This document shows, piece after piece, positions 1 through 5,142 of a DNA stretch of 5,142 bases (its first letter is position 1; every line of letters starts with the position of its first letter). The notes beneath the pieces are model-generated. The model saw only the letters and a list, made by a program, of their open reading frames with translations. It made no database searches and was not told the origin of the DNA. The stretch comes from Ramlibacter sp. (lineage in GTDB: Bacteria > Pseudomonadota > Gammaproteobacteria > Burkholderiales > Burkholderiaceae_C), in NCBI GenBank assembly GCA_028292185.1, contig JAQGMT010000195.1, forward strand, positions 1 to 5,142. The letters run 5' to 3'. The position numbers and the translations under genes are program-made.

Positions 1-923
1 CGTACATGCAGCACGTGCAGGACAACGCCGAGGAATCCGTGCGCCGCGTGATCACGCGGCTGCAGGATGGCGAGTTCACGCTGCCGCTGGACAACGGCGC
101 GCAGATTCGTGCCGCGATTCGCGTGAATGCGAAAAACCGCACTGCGGAGATCGACCTCACCGGCACTTCGGCGCAGCAGCTGAACAACTTCAACGCGCCG
201 ACCGCGGTCTGCATGGCCGCCGTGCTCTACGTGTTCCGCACGCTGGTCGACGACGACATCCCGCTGAACGCGGGCTGCCTCAAGCCGCTGAAGGTGATCA
301 TCCCGCCGGCTTCGATGCTCAATCCCGACCCGCCGGCTTCCGTGGTGGCGGGTAACGTCGAGACTTCGATGTGCATCACCAACACGCTGTATGGCGCGCT
401 CGGCGTGATGGCGGCCAGCCAGTGCACGATGAACAACTTCACCTTCGGCAACGAGCGGCATCAGTACTACGAGACTATTTCGGGCGGCAGCGGCGCGGGG
501 GCGGTGATCGACTCCGCGGGCCACTCCGTCGGGGGATTCGACGGCACAAGCGTCGTACAGACCCACATGACCAACTCGCGTCTCACCGATCCGGAAGTGC
601 TGGAGTTCCGGTTTCCGGTGCGGCTGGAGAGCTACGAGATCCGCGTCGGCTCAGGCGGCAAAGGGCGCTGGACAGGCGGCAACGGCGGCATCCGCCGGGT
701 GCGCTTTCTGGAGCCGATGACCGCCAGCATCCTCTCGAATGGCCGCAAGCAAGGCGCATTCGGGATGGCGGGCGGAGAGCCGGGGCAGGTCGGAATCAAT
801 CGCGTGGTGCGCGCGGACGGGCGTGTCGAAGCACTCGGCCACATCGGCCAGGCCGAGATGACGCCGGGCGATATTTTCGAAATTCACACGCCCGGCGGGG
901 GAGGGTACGGCGCGGCGGGCTAG
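1..923 (+). CDS. 5-oxoprolinase / hydantoinase B-type protein, C-terminal part (5' truncated by window edge)
   Basis: The open frame runs in from the left edge (codon phase begins at base 3) to a TAG at 921-923, giving about 306 visible residues. The Met at base 6 is internal: family members carry residues before the conserved stretch YMQHVQDNAEESVRRVI, so this is a fragment and not a full gene. Visible hallmarks of the HyuB/OPLAH C-terminal domain are the segments TGTSAQQLNNFNAP, LVDDDIPLNAGCLKPL, VVAGNVETS, YYETISGGSGAGAV, QTHMTNSRLTDPEVLE and the Gly-rich end HTPGGGGYG. The family cleaves 5-oxoproline or hydantoin-type rings with ATP in the cytoplasm. The resemblance is closest to single-chain 5-oxoprolinases (about 1200 residues, HyuA-HyuB fused), but whether the missing part is a fused HyuA or a separate gene cannot be seen. 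The exact substrate is therefore uncertain. It is convergent with the comEA operon and shares the terminator region downstream. Confidence 0.9.
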   Translation, partial: YMQHVQDNAEESVRRVITRLQDGEFTLPLDNGAQIRAAIRVNAKNRTAEIDLTGTSAQQLNNFNAPTAVCMAAVLYVFRTLVDDDIPLNAGCLKPLKVIIPPASMLNPDPPASVVAGNVETSMCITNTLYGALGVMAASQCTMNNFTFGNERHQYYETISGGSGAGAVIDSAGHSVGGFDGTSVVQTHMTNSRLTDPEVLEFRFPVRLESYEIRVGSGGKGRWTGGNGGIRRVRFLEPMTASILSNGRKQGAFGMAGGEPGQVGINRVVRADGRVEALGHIGQAEMTPGDIFEIHTPGGGGYGAAG

Positions 924-926
924 CGG

Positions 927-958
927 AAAAAAAGGAACCCGCCGAAGCGGGTTCCTTT
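927..958 (-). terminator. Strong intrinsic terminator ending the comEA-side operon
   Basis: A perfect 12-bp inverted repeat has arms at 931-942 (AAAGGAACCCGC) and 947-958 (GCGGGTTCCTTT) with a 4-nt loop. Read on the minus strand, the loop is UUCG closed by C-G, the classic extra-stable tetraloop. The 3' arm runs into an uninterrupted T tract of seven (plus-strand A run 927-933). It begins 16 nt after the comEA stop, as expected for the end of that operon. On the plus strand the same stem ends only in TTCCTTT, so it may also help end the convergent 5-oxoprolinase transcript, but more weakly. Confidence 0.93.
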
Positions 959-974
959 GGAGAGCTTTGCAGAG

Positions 975-1361
975 CTATTTCTTTGCGCTGGCCGCAGCCT
1001 TGCTCGAACTGGCGGGCGCCTTGGCTGCGCTCGCCGCAGCCGTGGTCGTTGTGGCTTTGGCGTCCTTCTTGTCGTCCTTCTTGGTCGCCGTGGCTTCCTT
1101 GTAAGCCGTGCCGTTGACCGTCAGGCCGGCTTCGGACAGCTTGGCCGCGCGGGCCTCGCCGACGCCTTTGACGCGCTCGATGAAGTCCGGCCAATCCTTG
1201 AAGTGGCCCTTCTTGCGCTCAGCCAGGATGATCTTCGAAGTGCCCGGGCCGATGCCCTTGACGCTGTCGAGCTGCGCGTCGGTCGCCTTGTTCACGTCCA
1301 CGGCGGCCATGGCCATCGCGGTGAACAGCATCAGCACGATGGCCAGCAATTTTTTCAACAT
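975..1361 (-). CDS. comEA: ComEA-like helix-hairpin-helix protein with signal peptide and Lys/Ala-rich tail
   Basis: 128 residues. Residues 1-19 are a Sec-type signal peptide (KK, hydrophobic core, AMAMA before AVDVN), so the mature protein should be periplasmic. Residues 21-80 form a tandem helix-hairpin-helix unit of the ComEA type: VDVNKAT, then hairpin GIGPG (36-40), and a second hairpin GVGEA (66-70). HhH units bind the DNA backbone without sequence preference; ComEA proteins hold incoming DNA in the periplasm during natural transformation. Residues 90-128 are a low-complexity tail of Lys, Ala, Ser, Thr and Asp. The start is supported by AAGGAGA (1368-1374), 6 nt upstream. It is the last gene of the train, 88 nt after rfaD, and ends at the UUCG terminator. 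Short ComEA-like proteins are common in Burkholderiales, and not all are shown to act in competence, so the fold is sure and the role is inferred. Confidence 0.88.
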   Translation of the reverse strand: MLKKLLAIVLMLFTAMAMAAVDVNKATDAQLDSVKGIGPGTSKIILAERKKGHFKDWPDFIERVKGVGEARAAKLSEAGLTVNGTAYKEATATKKDDKKDAKATTTTAAASAAKAPASSSKAAASAKK

Positions 1362-1400
1362 GAGCAGTCTCCTTGGGGGTGGATGAACCGGTGCCTTTGC

Positions 1401-1423
1401 GCCGGAGTCTTTCGACTAACGGC
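1401..1423 (-). other. Small GAAA-loop hairpin in the rfaD-comEA gap
   Basis: The 88-nt gap (1362-1449) between rfaD and comEA holds an interrupted hairpin. On the minus strand it reads GCCG, TT, AGTC, loop GAAA, GACT, C, CGGC: two 4-bp stems around a small internal loop. A second, weaker 6-bp stem (1426-1431 with 1445-1450) lies just after the rfaD stop. No T run follows either, so neither is an intrinsic terminator. I see no convincing -35/-10 pair in the gap. The hairpin could protect or process the mRNA, or be chance in GC-rich DNA. Confidence 0.3.
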
Positions 1424-1449
1424 CCAGCCCCTCGCCGGGTTGACGGGGC

Positions 1450-2466
1450 TCAGCCGTTGGCCACGAGCTCAGCCATGTAGCGGCTGACTCCGGCATGCAC
1501 ATCGGCGAATGCGTGATCGCAGCCGGCCGCGCGCAAGGCGCTGAGGTCGGCTTCGGTATAGCACTGGTACTTGCCGCGCAGCGCATCGGGAAAGGGGATG
1601 TACTCGATGAGGCCCTTCGCGGCGGCGCCCGGCGCGTCCAGCGTGTCTCGTCCGCTTGGGCTCAATGCGTTCACCACGGCCAGCGCGACGTCGTTGAACG
1701 GCTGCGCGCGGCCAGTGCCGAGGTTGAAGACGCCGGAGACGTTCGGGTGGTCCAGGAACCACAGGTTAACCGCCACCACGTCGTCGACAAACACGAAATC
1801 CCGCTTTTGTTCGCCGGGGCCGTAGCCGCCGTATTCACCGAACAGCTTGACCTTGCCGTTGGCCTTGAACTGGTTGAACTGGTGAAAGGCCACGCTGGCC
1901 ATGCGTCCCTTGTGCTGCTCACGCGGGCCGTAGACGTTGAAGTAGCGGAAGCCCGCCACTTGCCGGCCCTTGGAAGCCTTCGCGCGGCCGAAATCGTCGC
2001 CCAGTTCGCGCCGCATCCGCTGGTCGAACAGCAGCTTGGAGTAGCCGTAGACGTTGAGCGGATGCTCGAACTGCGGCGATTCGCGAAAAGTGTCGGAGCC
2101 GCCGTACGTGGCCGCGGAGGAGGCGTAGAGCAGGCGCGCGCCGCGCTCGCGGCAGGCGTTGAACAAGCCACACGACAACGTGTAGTTGTTGTCCATCATG
2201 TACTTGCCGTCGGCTTCCATCGTGTCGCTGCATGCGCCTTCGTGGAACACCGCCTCGACCTTGCCGAAATAGCCCTCGGCGAAAAGGTCGTAGAACATGT
2301 CGGCGTCGACGTAGTCCGCGATTTTCAGGTCGGCGAGATTGCGAAACTTGTCGCCTTGCGTCAGGTCGTCCACGGCGATGATGTCGTCGATGCCGCGCGC
2401 ATTCAGGCCTTTCACGATGTTGCTGCCGATGAATCCCGCGGCGCCCGTCACTACAAATCGCGTCAT
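1450..2466 (-). CDS. rfaD: ADP-L-glycero-D-manno-heptose 6-epimerase
   Basis: 338 residues, also called HldD. It converts ADP-D-glycero-D-manno-heptose to the L-glycero form, the last step in making the heptose donor for the LPS inner core; the enzyme is cytoplasmic. It is an extended short-chain dehydrogenase/reductase: the Rossmann NADP-binding motif GAAGFIG is at residues 8-14, ASSAATYGG near 115-123, and the catalytic pair Tyr140/Lys144 sits in NVYGYSK, the same positions I recall for E. coli HldD. Other family marks are FHEGACS, KYMMDNNY, GFRYFNVYGPRE, HKGRMASVAFH, NLGTGRAQPFNDVA and IEYIPFPDALRGKYQ. It is about 28 residues longer than E. coli HldD, with extra loop residues after the catalytic helix (about 155-166), around EYGGYGPGEQ, and before GLIEYIPFP. 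The ATG overlaps the rfaE1 stop (ATGA), with GAGGAG at 2475-2480, so translation is probably coupled to rfaE1. Confidence 0.97.
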   Translation of the reverse strand: MTRFVVTGAAGFIGSNIVKGLNARGIDDIIAVDDLTQGDKFRNLADLKIADYVDADMFYDLFAEGYFGKVEAVFHEGACSDTMEADGKYMMDNNYTLSCGLFNACRERGARLLYASSAATYGGSDTFRESPQFEHPLNVYGYSKLLFDQRMRRELGDDFGRAKASKGRQVAGFRYFNVYGPREQHKGRMASVAFHQFNQFKANGKVKLFGEYGGYGPGEQKRDFVFVDDVVAVNLWFLDHPNVSGVFNLGTGRAQPFNDVALAVVNALSPSGRDTLDAPGAAAKGLIEYIPFPDALRGKYQCYTEADLSALRAAGCDHAFADVHAGVSRYMAELVANG

Positions 2467-3395
2467 GCAAAAAGCTCCTCGTAAGTGACGGTGGCGGTGC
2501 CGAACTTGCCCACCACGATGCCGCCTGCCCTGTTGGCCAGCGGCATCGCCTGGCGCAGCGGAAGGCCCGCCGCGACCAGCGCCGCCAACGTCGCAATCAC
2601 CGTATCGCCGGCGCCCGTGACGTCGAACACTTCGCGCGCTTGTGCCGGGACGTGAACATGGCCGCTGTCGTCGAGCAGCGTCATGCCGTCTTCTCCGAGC
2701 GTGACCAGCAAGGCGCCGAAGCCGAGTTCGGTGCGAAGGCGCTGCGCCTTCGCCTGCAGTTCGGCATCGCCGTTCCAGCTGCCGACGACTTGCTGCAACT
2801 CGGCGCGGTTGGGCGTGATGACGCTGGCGCCGGCGTAACGCGAGTAGTCCGTTCCCTTGGGATCGATCAGCACCGCCTTGCCCGCCGCCCGGGCGAGGGC
2901 GATCATGGACGGGATGTGCGCGAGCCCGCCCTTGCCGTAGTCGGAAAACAGGATCGCGTCGTGCTTTGGCGCGAGCGCGGCGAAGGTCTCGTTCTGCGAC
3001 GCCAGAGCTTCGTGGTCGGGCTCGTTTTCGAAATCCATGCGCAGCAGCTGTTGATGACGGCCAATGACCCGCAGCTTCACCGTCGTCCTCAATCCGGGGT
3101 CGCGCTTGAGGTGCACGGCGATCCCGGTTTCGCGCAGCAGCGCCTCCAGTTTGTGGCCGGGTTCGTCGTCGCCGACCACGCCCAGGAAGCTCGCCTGCGC
3201 GCCGAGCGTGAGGACGTTGTAGGCCACGTTCGCGGCTGCGCCGATGCGCTCTTCTTCACGCGTGACCTTGACGACCGGCACCGGCGCCTCGGGCGAAATG
3301 CGGTCCACCGCACCATGCCAGTAGCGGTCGAGCATCGCGTCGCCCACCACCAACACGCGGGCCTTCGCCAGTTGTTGCTTGCTTGGATTGTTCAT
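2463..3395 (-). CDS. rfaE1: D-glycero-beta-D-manno-heptose-7-phosphate kinase (kinase-only RfaE domain I)
   Basis: 310 residues, also called HldA. It phosphorylates D-glycero-D-manno-heptose 7-phosphate at C1 to give the 1,7-bisphosphate, a cytoplasmic step toward ADP-heptose for LPS. It is a PfkB/ribokinase-fold protein: VLVVGDAMLDRYW near 14-26, the N-terminal signature region with GAAANVAYNVLTLGA (52-66), LIDPKG (176-181), TPNRAEL (194-200), and the C-terminal signature DVTGAGDT (258-265) with the expected catalytic base Asp264. It stops after the kinase domain and has no nucleotidyltransferase domain with an HxGH motif, so this is the split form, unlike bifunctional HldE of E. coli (about 477 residues). 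The start is preceded by a modest AGGA (3400-3403). It lies 19 nt after lapB, and its stop overlaps the rfaD start. Confidence 0.95.
   Translation of the reverse strand: MNNPSKQQLAKARVLVVGDAMLDRYWHGAVDRISPEAPVPVVKVTREEERIGAAANVAYNVLTLGAQASFLGVVGDDEPGHKLEALLRETGIAVHLKRDPGLRTTVKLRVIGRHQQLLRMDFENEPDHEALASQNETFAALAPKHDAILFSDYGKGGLAHIPSMIALARAAGKAVLIDPKGTDYSRYAGASVITPNRAELQQVVGSWNGDAELQAKAQRLRTELGFGALLVTLGEDGMTLLDDSGHVHVPAQAREVFDVTGAGDTVIATLAALVAAGLPLRQAMPLANRAGGIVVGKFGTATVTYEELFA
2475..2480 (-). promoter_or_regulatory. Shine-Dalgarno of rfaD, inside the 3' end of rfaE1
   Basis: GAGGAG on the minus strand lies 8 nt before the rfaD ATG, within the final codons of rfaE1. It fixes the rfaD start at the ATGA overlap and means ribosomes finishing rfaE1 sit on this site. 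Confidence 0.75.
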
Positions 3396-3414
3396 CTCGT
3401 CCTGTCCGGGTCGG

Positions 3415-4548
3415 TCATAGCTCTTCGACGCGGCGTGCCGGGTAGCTGTCCCACGCCTGGCAGCCGGGACATTGCCAGAAGTGCTGCTTGGCTTCGAAGC
3501 CGCAGGCGGCGCAACGATAGCGCGTCAGCGGCTTCACCGCGTGATCCAGCGCGCTTTGCACGCGCGGGTGGAATTGCTCGTGCTCCAGCTTTTCGCCGGC
3601 CAGCCATTTGGACGCGGCCACCAGCGACGGCTCGCGTTCCAGGTGTTTCACGTACCAGTCGCGAGCCACCGTGGCGTCGGGCTCCAAGGCGACGATCGCT
3701 TCCAGCACGTCCAGCGAGGGAGCAACGTCATAGCTCGCCCGCAGCATCTCGAGCGCTTGTCCCTGCCGTCCGGCGGCGGCCGCGGCGTTGGTCAGCGGCT
3801 TGGCCATCAGGGGAATCGCGCTGGGGGCGGACTGCGCCACGCGCGTGAGCGTATCGAAGGCCGCCGCGGAATCCCCGGCCCGGCGCTGCAGTGCTGCCAG
3901 CTCGATAGCGGGACGGGGCGCGGCCGGGGCGACCTTCATCGCCTTGCGCAGCGCCTTCTCGGCCTCGTCCGGCGCAAGGGTGGATGCCTGCTCGCACAGG
4001 TAGTGCGCCTGGCGTGCGCCGAAGTTGCCTTGCCCCGAAGCGTCCAGCTTGCTCGCGATCTCCGAGGCCTGGCTCCAGTCGCGGGTGCGTTCGTAAATGG
4101 CGAGCAGCGCCAGCAGCGCCTGGCTTTCGAAGGGCGTGCCTTCCAGTTTGCGCAAGGCCTCTTCGGCGCGGTCCAACAGTCCCGCCTTCAGGTAATCCAG
4201 GGCGAGGTCGTGCTGCGCGCGCTGCCTGTCGGCGCGACTCAAGTCGCCGCGCGACAGCAGATGTTCGTGGACGCGCACAGCCCGCTCGTACTCGCCGCGC
4301 CGGCGAAACAGGTTGCCCAGCGCAAAGTGCAGCTCGGAGGTGTCGGGGTCGTTCTGGACGGCTTCGATGAAGGCGTCGATCGCCTGGTCCTGCTGCTCGT
4401 TCAACAGGAAGTTCAGGCCGCGGAAATAAGCCTTGGGCGCGCGGCGGTTTTCGACGCGCAGCTGCCGCAGGTCGAAGCGCGAGGCGACCCAGCCCAGCAC
4501 GAAGGCGACCGGCAGGCCCCACAGGACCCAGCTGAGGTCAAAGTCCAT
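3415..4548 (-). CDS. lapB: LPS assembly regulator LapB (YciM), TPR and rubredoxin-type metal-binding protein
   Basis: 377 residues (about 389 in E. coli). LapB is an inner-membrane-anchored cytoplasmic protein that works with FtsH to control breakdown of LpxC, the committed enzyme of lipid A synthesis, and so sets LPS supply. One N-terminal membrane helix is seen at about residues 6-22 (WVLWGLPVAFVLGWVAS). A conserved juxtamembrane stretch YFRGLNFLLNEQQDQAIDAF (41-60) opens the TPR array, with LGNLFRRRGEYERAVRVHEHLL and further helical repeats to about 310. The C-terminus is a rubredoxin-like knuckle with Cys346, Cys349, Cys360 and Cys363 (CAACG and CPGCQAW), all four ligands present. The start overlaps lapA by 11 nt and has no purine-rich Shine-Dalgarno just upstream, so it probably depends on coupling to lapA. 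rfaE1 follows after 19 nt, linking lipid A control with core heptose synthesis. Confidence 0.96.
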   Translation of the reverse strand: MDFDLSWVLWGLPVAFVLGWVASRFDLRQLRVENRRAPKAYFRGLNFLLNEQQDQAIDAFIEAVQNDPDTSELHFALGNLFRRRGEYERAVRVHEHLLSRGDLSRADRQRAQHDLALDYLKAGLLDRAEEALRKLEGTPFESQALLALLAIYERTRDWSQASEIASKLDASGQGNFGARQAHYLCEQASTLAPDEAEKALRKAMKVAPAAPRPAIELAALQRRAGDSAAAFDTLTRVAQSAPSAIPLMAKPLTNAAAAAGRQGQALEMLRASYDVAPSLDVLEAIVALEPDATVARDWYVKHLEREPSLVAASKWLAGEKLEHEQFHPRVQSALDHAVKPLTRYRCAACGFEAKQHFWQCPGCQAWDSYPARRVEEL

Positions 4549-4825
4549 GGTGGACGGCAGGGCCGTCGTCCAGGTGCGGCTGTGCCTGTGCGGGCCCCTG
4601 TTGCGCGCGCCGCGCCAGGGCGCGGTGCTTCCACCAGCGCGGCACCATGCCCAGTGCCCCGATCACCAACCCGAGTGCGAACGCGGCGAGCACCACCAGC
4701 ACCAGAGGCGCGCGCCACTGGGTGCCGAAGAAAAAGTGCACCGTCACGTCTTGCTGGTTATTCAGCGCGAACGCGAACAGCGTAAAAAAAATGGCTGCCT
4801 TGAGCAGCCACAGGACGTATTTCAT
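4538..4825 (-). CDS. lapA: LapA-family inner-membrane protein (LPS assembly protein A domain)
   Basis: 95 residues with two predicted membrane helices, at about 3-21 (YVLWLLKAAIFFTLFAFAL) and about 40-62 (PLVLVVLAAFALGLVIGALG). These are joined by the short NNQQDVTVHFFFGTQW link, which is typical of the LapA/DUF1049 family (an N-Q-x-V pattern after the first helix). A basic juxtamembrane segment (PRWWKHRALARRAQQ) suggests a cytoplasmic C-terminal tail by the positive-inside rule. LapA is encoded next to lapB in many proteobacteria and is thought to work with LapB in LPS assembly, though its own activity is poorly defined. GAGGAG (4830-4835), 4 nt before the ATG, supports the start. It follows ihfB by 41 nt, and its last 11 nt overlap lapB. 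The final residues (QPHLDDGPAVHHGL) are low-complexity and partly dictated by the overlap. Confidence 0.9.
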   Translation of the reverse strand: MKYVLWLLKAAIFFTLFAFALNNQQDVTVHFFFGTQWRAPLVLVVLAAFALGLVIGALGMVPRWWKHRALARRAQQGPAQAQPHLDDGPAVHHGL

Positions 4826-4848
4826 CGAGCTCCTCGAACCAGGGAATT

Positions 4849-4870
4849 CTAGGGGCTCGAGAGCCCCTAG
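4849..4870 (-). other. Perfect inverted repeat spanning the ihfB stop codon
   Basis: Arms 4849-4858 (CTAGGGGCTC) and 4861-4870 (GAGCCCCTAG) are perfect reverse complements around a central GA. In RNA the innermost pairs would open, leaving about 8 bp around a 6-nt loop. The TAG stop of ihfB (4867-4869) lies within the first-transcribed arm. Downstream on the minus strand comes AATTCCCT, with no real T run, so it is a poor intrinsic terminator. It may be a partial attenuator, or an mRNA 3' stabiliser for ihfB ahead of lapA. Confidence 0.5.
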
Positions 4871-5142
4871 CCTCCGGCTTCGATGATTTCGGCGGTTCGC
4901 TTGTCCACCGCTTCGCGCAGGGCCTTGCCCGGCTTGAAGTGGGGGACGCGCTTCTCCGGGATGTGCACGCTCTCCCCGGAGCGGGGATTGCGGCCCATCC
5001 GGGGCGGACGCCGGTTGATCGAGAAGCTGCCGAAGCCGCGGATCTCGATCCGGTGCCCGCGCACCAGCGCCTCGCTCATCGCGTCAAGAATGGTCTTGAC
5101 CGCGTACTCGGCGTCGCGATGCGTGAGCTGGCTGAAGCGGGC
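4867..5142 (-). CDS. ihfB: Integration host factor subunit beta (5' truncated by window edge)
   Basis: 91 residues are visible, and the frame is open through the right edge. The Met at 5077-5079 is internal: upstream in frame, ARFSQLTHRDAEYAVKTILD matches the N-terminal helices of IHF/HU proteins, so only about 10 residues should be missing. IHF is a nucleoid protein heterodimer (IhfA/IhfB) that bends DNA sharply at specific sites and assists transcription, recombination and replication. Visible marks are RIEIRGFGSFS (visible residues 31-41), the beta-arm RPPRMGRNPRSGE with the intercalating Pro of RNP (visible 51-53), and HFKPGKALREAVD. The EIRGFGSF and HFKPGK forms favour IhfB over HU or IhfA. 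The C-terminal extension KRTAEIIEAGG goes slightly beyond E. coli IhfB. It is the first visible gene of the train; in this group rpsA usually lies upstream, but that is outside the window. Confidence 0.95.
   Translation of the reverse strand, partial: ARFSQLTHRDAEYAVKTILDAMSEALVRGHRIEIRGFGSFSINRRPPRMGRNPRSGESVHIPEKRVPHFKPGKALREAVDKRTAEIIEAGG

Noticed and set aside
6..923. A complete 305-residue gene starting at base 6
   Set aside because: The conserved family sequence is already under way at the first visible codon, and the homologous domain has a large N-terminal part missing here. It is truncated by the window edge.
371..1117. Plus-strand frame overlapping the 5-oxoprolinase end and running through the terminator into comEA
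   Set aside because: It is an out-of-frame Arg/Gly/Pro-rich product that crosses a strong terminator and the antisense of comEA. It is a shadow of real genes.
1495..2484. Plus-strand open frame (329 codons) opposite rfaD
   Set aside because: It is codon-aligned with rfaD, and its composition mirrors rfaD with no domain. rfaD is certain from its motifs.
2640..3848. Long plus-strand open frame (402 codons) opposite rfaE1 and the end of lapB
   Set aside because: It has the same codon-register mirror effect over rfaE1, becomes Arg/Pro/Ser-rich over lapB, lacks a family motif, and crosses two well-supported genes.
3472..4785. Long plus-strand open frame (437 codons) opposite lapB and lapA
   Set aside because: Over lapB it is in exact codon register with the minus-strand gene. 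Antisense stops would need sense codons TTA, CTA or TCA, which are rare in GC-rich genes, so long mirror frames are expected. The product is low-complexity (R/G/Q/V-rich) with no recognisable domain.
4849..4870. Intrinsic terminator after ihfB
   Set aside because: A good stem exists, but the sequence after it (AATTCCCT) has no T run, and lapA follows closely on the same strand. It was kept as an unclassified inverted repeat instead.
4867..5079. ihfB starting at the Met at 5079 (70 residues)
   Set aside because: The frame is open upstream to the window edge, and those residues match the IHF/HU N-terminal helices, so that Met is internal.

Overview
The window looks like chromosomal DNA of a GC-rich betaproteobacterium, most likely Burkholderiales and plausibly Comamonadaceae. 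This rests on the gene order ihfB-lapA-lapB-rfaE1-rfaD-comEA, which I recall as typical of that group, on protein sequence style, and on strong GC bias at third codon positions. Genus cannot be fixed from the sequence alone.

Layout, left to right. Positions 1-923 on the plus strand hold the C-terminal ~306 residues of a 5-oxoprolinase / hydantoinase B-type protein, cut by the window edge. A short gap follows with a very clear intrinsic terminator (12-bp stem, UUCG loop on the minus strand, T run), placed between convergent genes. Everything from 975 to 5142 is one minus-strand gene train. In transcription order it is: ihfB (IHF beta, 5' end outside the window), lapA (two-TM inner-membrane protein), lapB (TPR/rubredoxin-type regulator of LPS synthesis), rfaE1/hldA (heptose-7-phosphate kinase), rfaD/hldD (ADP-heptose 6-epimerase) and a ComEA-like helix-hairpin-helix secreted protein. 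Spacing is tight: 41 nt ihfB-lapA, 11-nt overlap lapA-lapB, 19 nt lapB-rfaE1, ATGA overlap rfaE1-rfaD, then 88 nt before comEA. This suggests one operon with translational coupling, ending at the terminator near 927-958. Its main promoter is not in view and probably lies upstream of ihfB.

The middle of the operon is an envelope module. LapB (with LapA) sets LpxC level and thus lipid A supply, while RfaE1 and RfaD make the ADP-heptose used for the inner core. RfaE1 is the kinase-only form, so the adenylyltransferase step must be encoded elsewhere. ComEA is a periplasmic DNA-binding candidate with an unusually Lys/Ala/Ser/Thr-rich tail.

I found no mobile element, CRISPR array, tRNA, rRNA or clearly novel system. 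The window is largely conserved core genome. The points most worth a second look are the perfect inverted repeat embedded in the ihfB stop codon, the ComEA tail, the SD-less overlapping start of lapB, and the comEA/5-oxoprolinase junction.
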